A stretch of DNA of 6,646 nt from Balneolaceae bacterium (lineage in GTDB: Bacteria; Bacteroidota; Rhodothermia; Balneolales; Balneolaceae), in contig SKZL01000202.1 of the NCBI GenBank assembly GCA_007127395.1, positions 1 through 6,646 of the forward strand. The letters run 5' to 3'. Of the stretch, positions 5,376 through 6,646 are shown in pieces. Below the pieces are notes generated by a model. The model was not told the origin of the DNA and searched no databases. It saw only the letters and a list, made by a program, of their open reading frames with translations. Position 1 is the stretch's first letter. Each line of letters starts with the position of its first letter. The position numbers were made by a program, and so were the translations under genes.

Positions 5376-6602
5376 TCAGAAGTAGAATCCGATATTGATA
5401 TTCAATCGAATATTGTATTCAGAGTTGCCGATTCCAAGATCAACATGCCCTGGCCCCACACCTGTACCGAATGCATCTGTGAGCCATGGATGGTTGATAC
5501 CCTGCGCAATATCGAAATAAGTAAATACCGGTCCTGCTGATACCAGAATTCCTGTAATATTCTGAATTGTATATTGGAAGTGATCATCAAGCGTCAGGGT
5601 AGTTCCATCAGCCAAACGGGTTGTACCTTTCCCAACACTGTTGTGCATATAGCTGAAATCGTTGTAAAAAAGAACGTTATTGACAGGTCCCCAATCAACA
5701 TCATATGAGTATGAAATTCCCAATGTAGCGATCCATGCTTCTGTTGAAACCTGATAAGGAATCGCATAGGCTCCCATGAATACAGTACTCAACTTCTCTC
5801 CATCATCATCAATAGCATCCATTGAATAATAGAGAACTTGTGGTTTGATGTTCAGGTTACCGACATTAATATCGGAATGAAGTGCTACTGCATACCGATG
5901 GTTAAAGCGGTCGAGTGTGGTATTGTAAAGTTGACCATATTGAAGTGAAATCCCGTATTCACTAGGACCGCTGAGCCATGCTGTTCGAAGATTAAATTGA
6001 TTTCTCTCTGTCAGGGAACTGTTTCCATTTGGAATTACATCATATGAGTACCTTCCGGCACCGCCGGTTCCAAAAGCAGCCGGCGGACCTTCGGGTTCAG
6101 GCTGAAAAAAGTAAGCAACATCCCATCGAAAGTTATCTCTGTGGTGTATCAGCTTCAGGCCTATGTCGTGATCATCTTCCAAACCGACATAATAGGGCAG
6201 GCTGAACCACCAGTTGTTGGAGTTGTATTGAATATTGCCAAAGGGAACCTGTGTTACACCCAGTTGCAGCTCAGTCCGGTCACTAGTATGGTAATCAAGC
6301 CATCCCTGTTTGATAAAGTGAGTTCCAAATGTAGGATAAAAACGATATTCAAAGTTGAGACCGATTCCTCCCGGATTAGTGTATAGAACATTGATGCGCC
6401 AGGTGTCCAACGTGAATGAAGAACTTGTAGCATCGATGTCACTTTCATAGCTCTGTAGAATCACATTGTATCGTAATGCACCACCGACATGAAGAGTAGA
6501 ATCATCCTTAGTGTTCTGAGCCAATAAAATCAAGGGAGAATATAGCAGTTCCAGAAATATAAATATCGTTAATAGTATAAATATCAAATGTTTATAATTC
6601 AT
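5376..6602 (-). CDS. Porin-like outer-membrane beta-barrel protein
   Basis: This 408-residue protein opens with MNYKH and a long hydrophobic run ending LLAQ, a signal peptide with cleavage near residue 29. The mature chain consists of alternating aromatic/polar strands with Gly/Asn/Asp turns and ends in NIGFYF, a terminal Phe typical of barrels folded by BamA. The stretch ELQLGVTQVPFG (111-122) resembles the GxxxxPFG strand of porins of the OprO/OprP ('phosphate-selective') type, but there is no lysine ladder to point to anions. Acidic patches occur at EDDHD (142-146) and DDDGE (265-269). Size and aromatic content suggest roughly 16 strands. It is the first gene of the minus-strand set, 58 bp before the BCCT gene, so it is a plausible outer-membrane entry channel for the BCCT substrate. 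A glycan- or lipid-related barrel is the main alternative. The start codon is supported by the signal peptide; GAAAGAG lies about 15 bases upstream. Confidence 0.8.
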   Translation of the reverse strand: MNYKHLIFILLTIFIFLELLYSPLILLAQNTKDDSTLHVGGALRYNVILQSYESDIDATSSSFTLDTWRINVLYTNPGGIGLNFEYRFYPTFGTHFIKQGWLDYHTSDRTELQLGVTQVPFGNIQYNSNNWWFSLPYYVGLEDDHDIGLKLIHHRDNFRWDVAYFFQPEPEGPPAAFGTGGAGRYSYDVIPNGNSSLTERNQFNLRTAWLSGPSEYGISLQYGQLYNTTLDRFNHRYAVALHSDINVGNLNIKPQVLYYSMDAIDDDGEKLSTVFMGAYAIPYQVSTEAWIATLGISYSYDVDWGPVNNVLFYNDFSYMHNSVGKGTTRLADGTTLTLDDHFQYTIQNITGILVSAGPVFTYFDIAQGINHPWLTDAFGTGVGPGHVDLGIGNSEYNIRLNINIGFYF

Positions 6603-6640
6603 TTTAGATGTAATCTCTTTCAGCGATTGTATCTGTAAAT

Positions 6641-6646
6641 CAAATG
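6641..6646 (-). promoter_or_regulatory. Edge of a possible TAnnTTTG promoter element for the porin operon
   Basis: The outermost six bases read CATTTG on the minus strand, which would complete TAnnTTTG if the two bases just beyond the window are TA. The spacing of about 38 bp to the porin-like ATG suits a Bacteroidota promoter. Half of the motif is unseen, so this is a pointer only. Confidence 0.15.

Overview
The window reads as an accessory-transport region of a Bacteroidota-like, probably marine or salt-adapted bacterium. A member of the Balneolota/Rhodothermota side is my best guess, but this is inference. The clues are two outer-membrane beta-barrel proteins ending in Phe, a small barrel of the type typical of Bacteroidota, mostly AT-rich leaders with little Shine-Dalgarno signal, and a BCCT-type compatible-solute transporter. 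No rRNA, tRNA, CRISPR array, insertion sequence or phage gene is visible.

Left part, plus strand (1-1661): the last 63 codons of a glycoside hydrolase family 32 enzyme (levanase/inulinase/invertase type) are followed after 101 bp by a complete 455-residue sugar porter of the MFS. The porter keeps the Asp/Arg pair expected of a proton symporter. Together they look like a small fructan or sucrose utilisation unit: hydrolysis to fructose/glucose, then import.

Middle (1662-2774): 1662-1926 is a convergent intergenic stretch with no convincing gene. It holds a well-formed hairpin (10-bp stem, A-A mismatch, 3 bp, GCAA loop) that probably ends transcription from one or both sides. A 204-residue small outer-membrane barrel (minus strand) follows. 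The 233 bp upstream of that gene contain three separate hairpins downstream of the universal stress gene, and a possible promoter.

Right part, minus strand (2775-6602, transcribed right to left): a 408-residue porin-like outer-membrane protein, a 536-residue BCCT transporter with an intact betaine aromatic box, and a 303-residue tandem universal stress protein lie in one direction with gaps of 58 and 20 bp. They look like one operon covering outer-membrane entry, Na+-coupled inner-membrane uptake of betaine-like osmolytes, and a cytosolic stress protein that may tune the transporter. This linked set is the most interesting item here. Its parts belong to known families, and the functional coupling is inferred only from gene order. 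I see no wholly new system.
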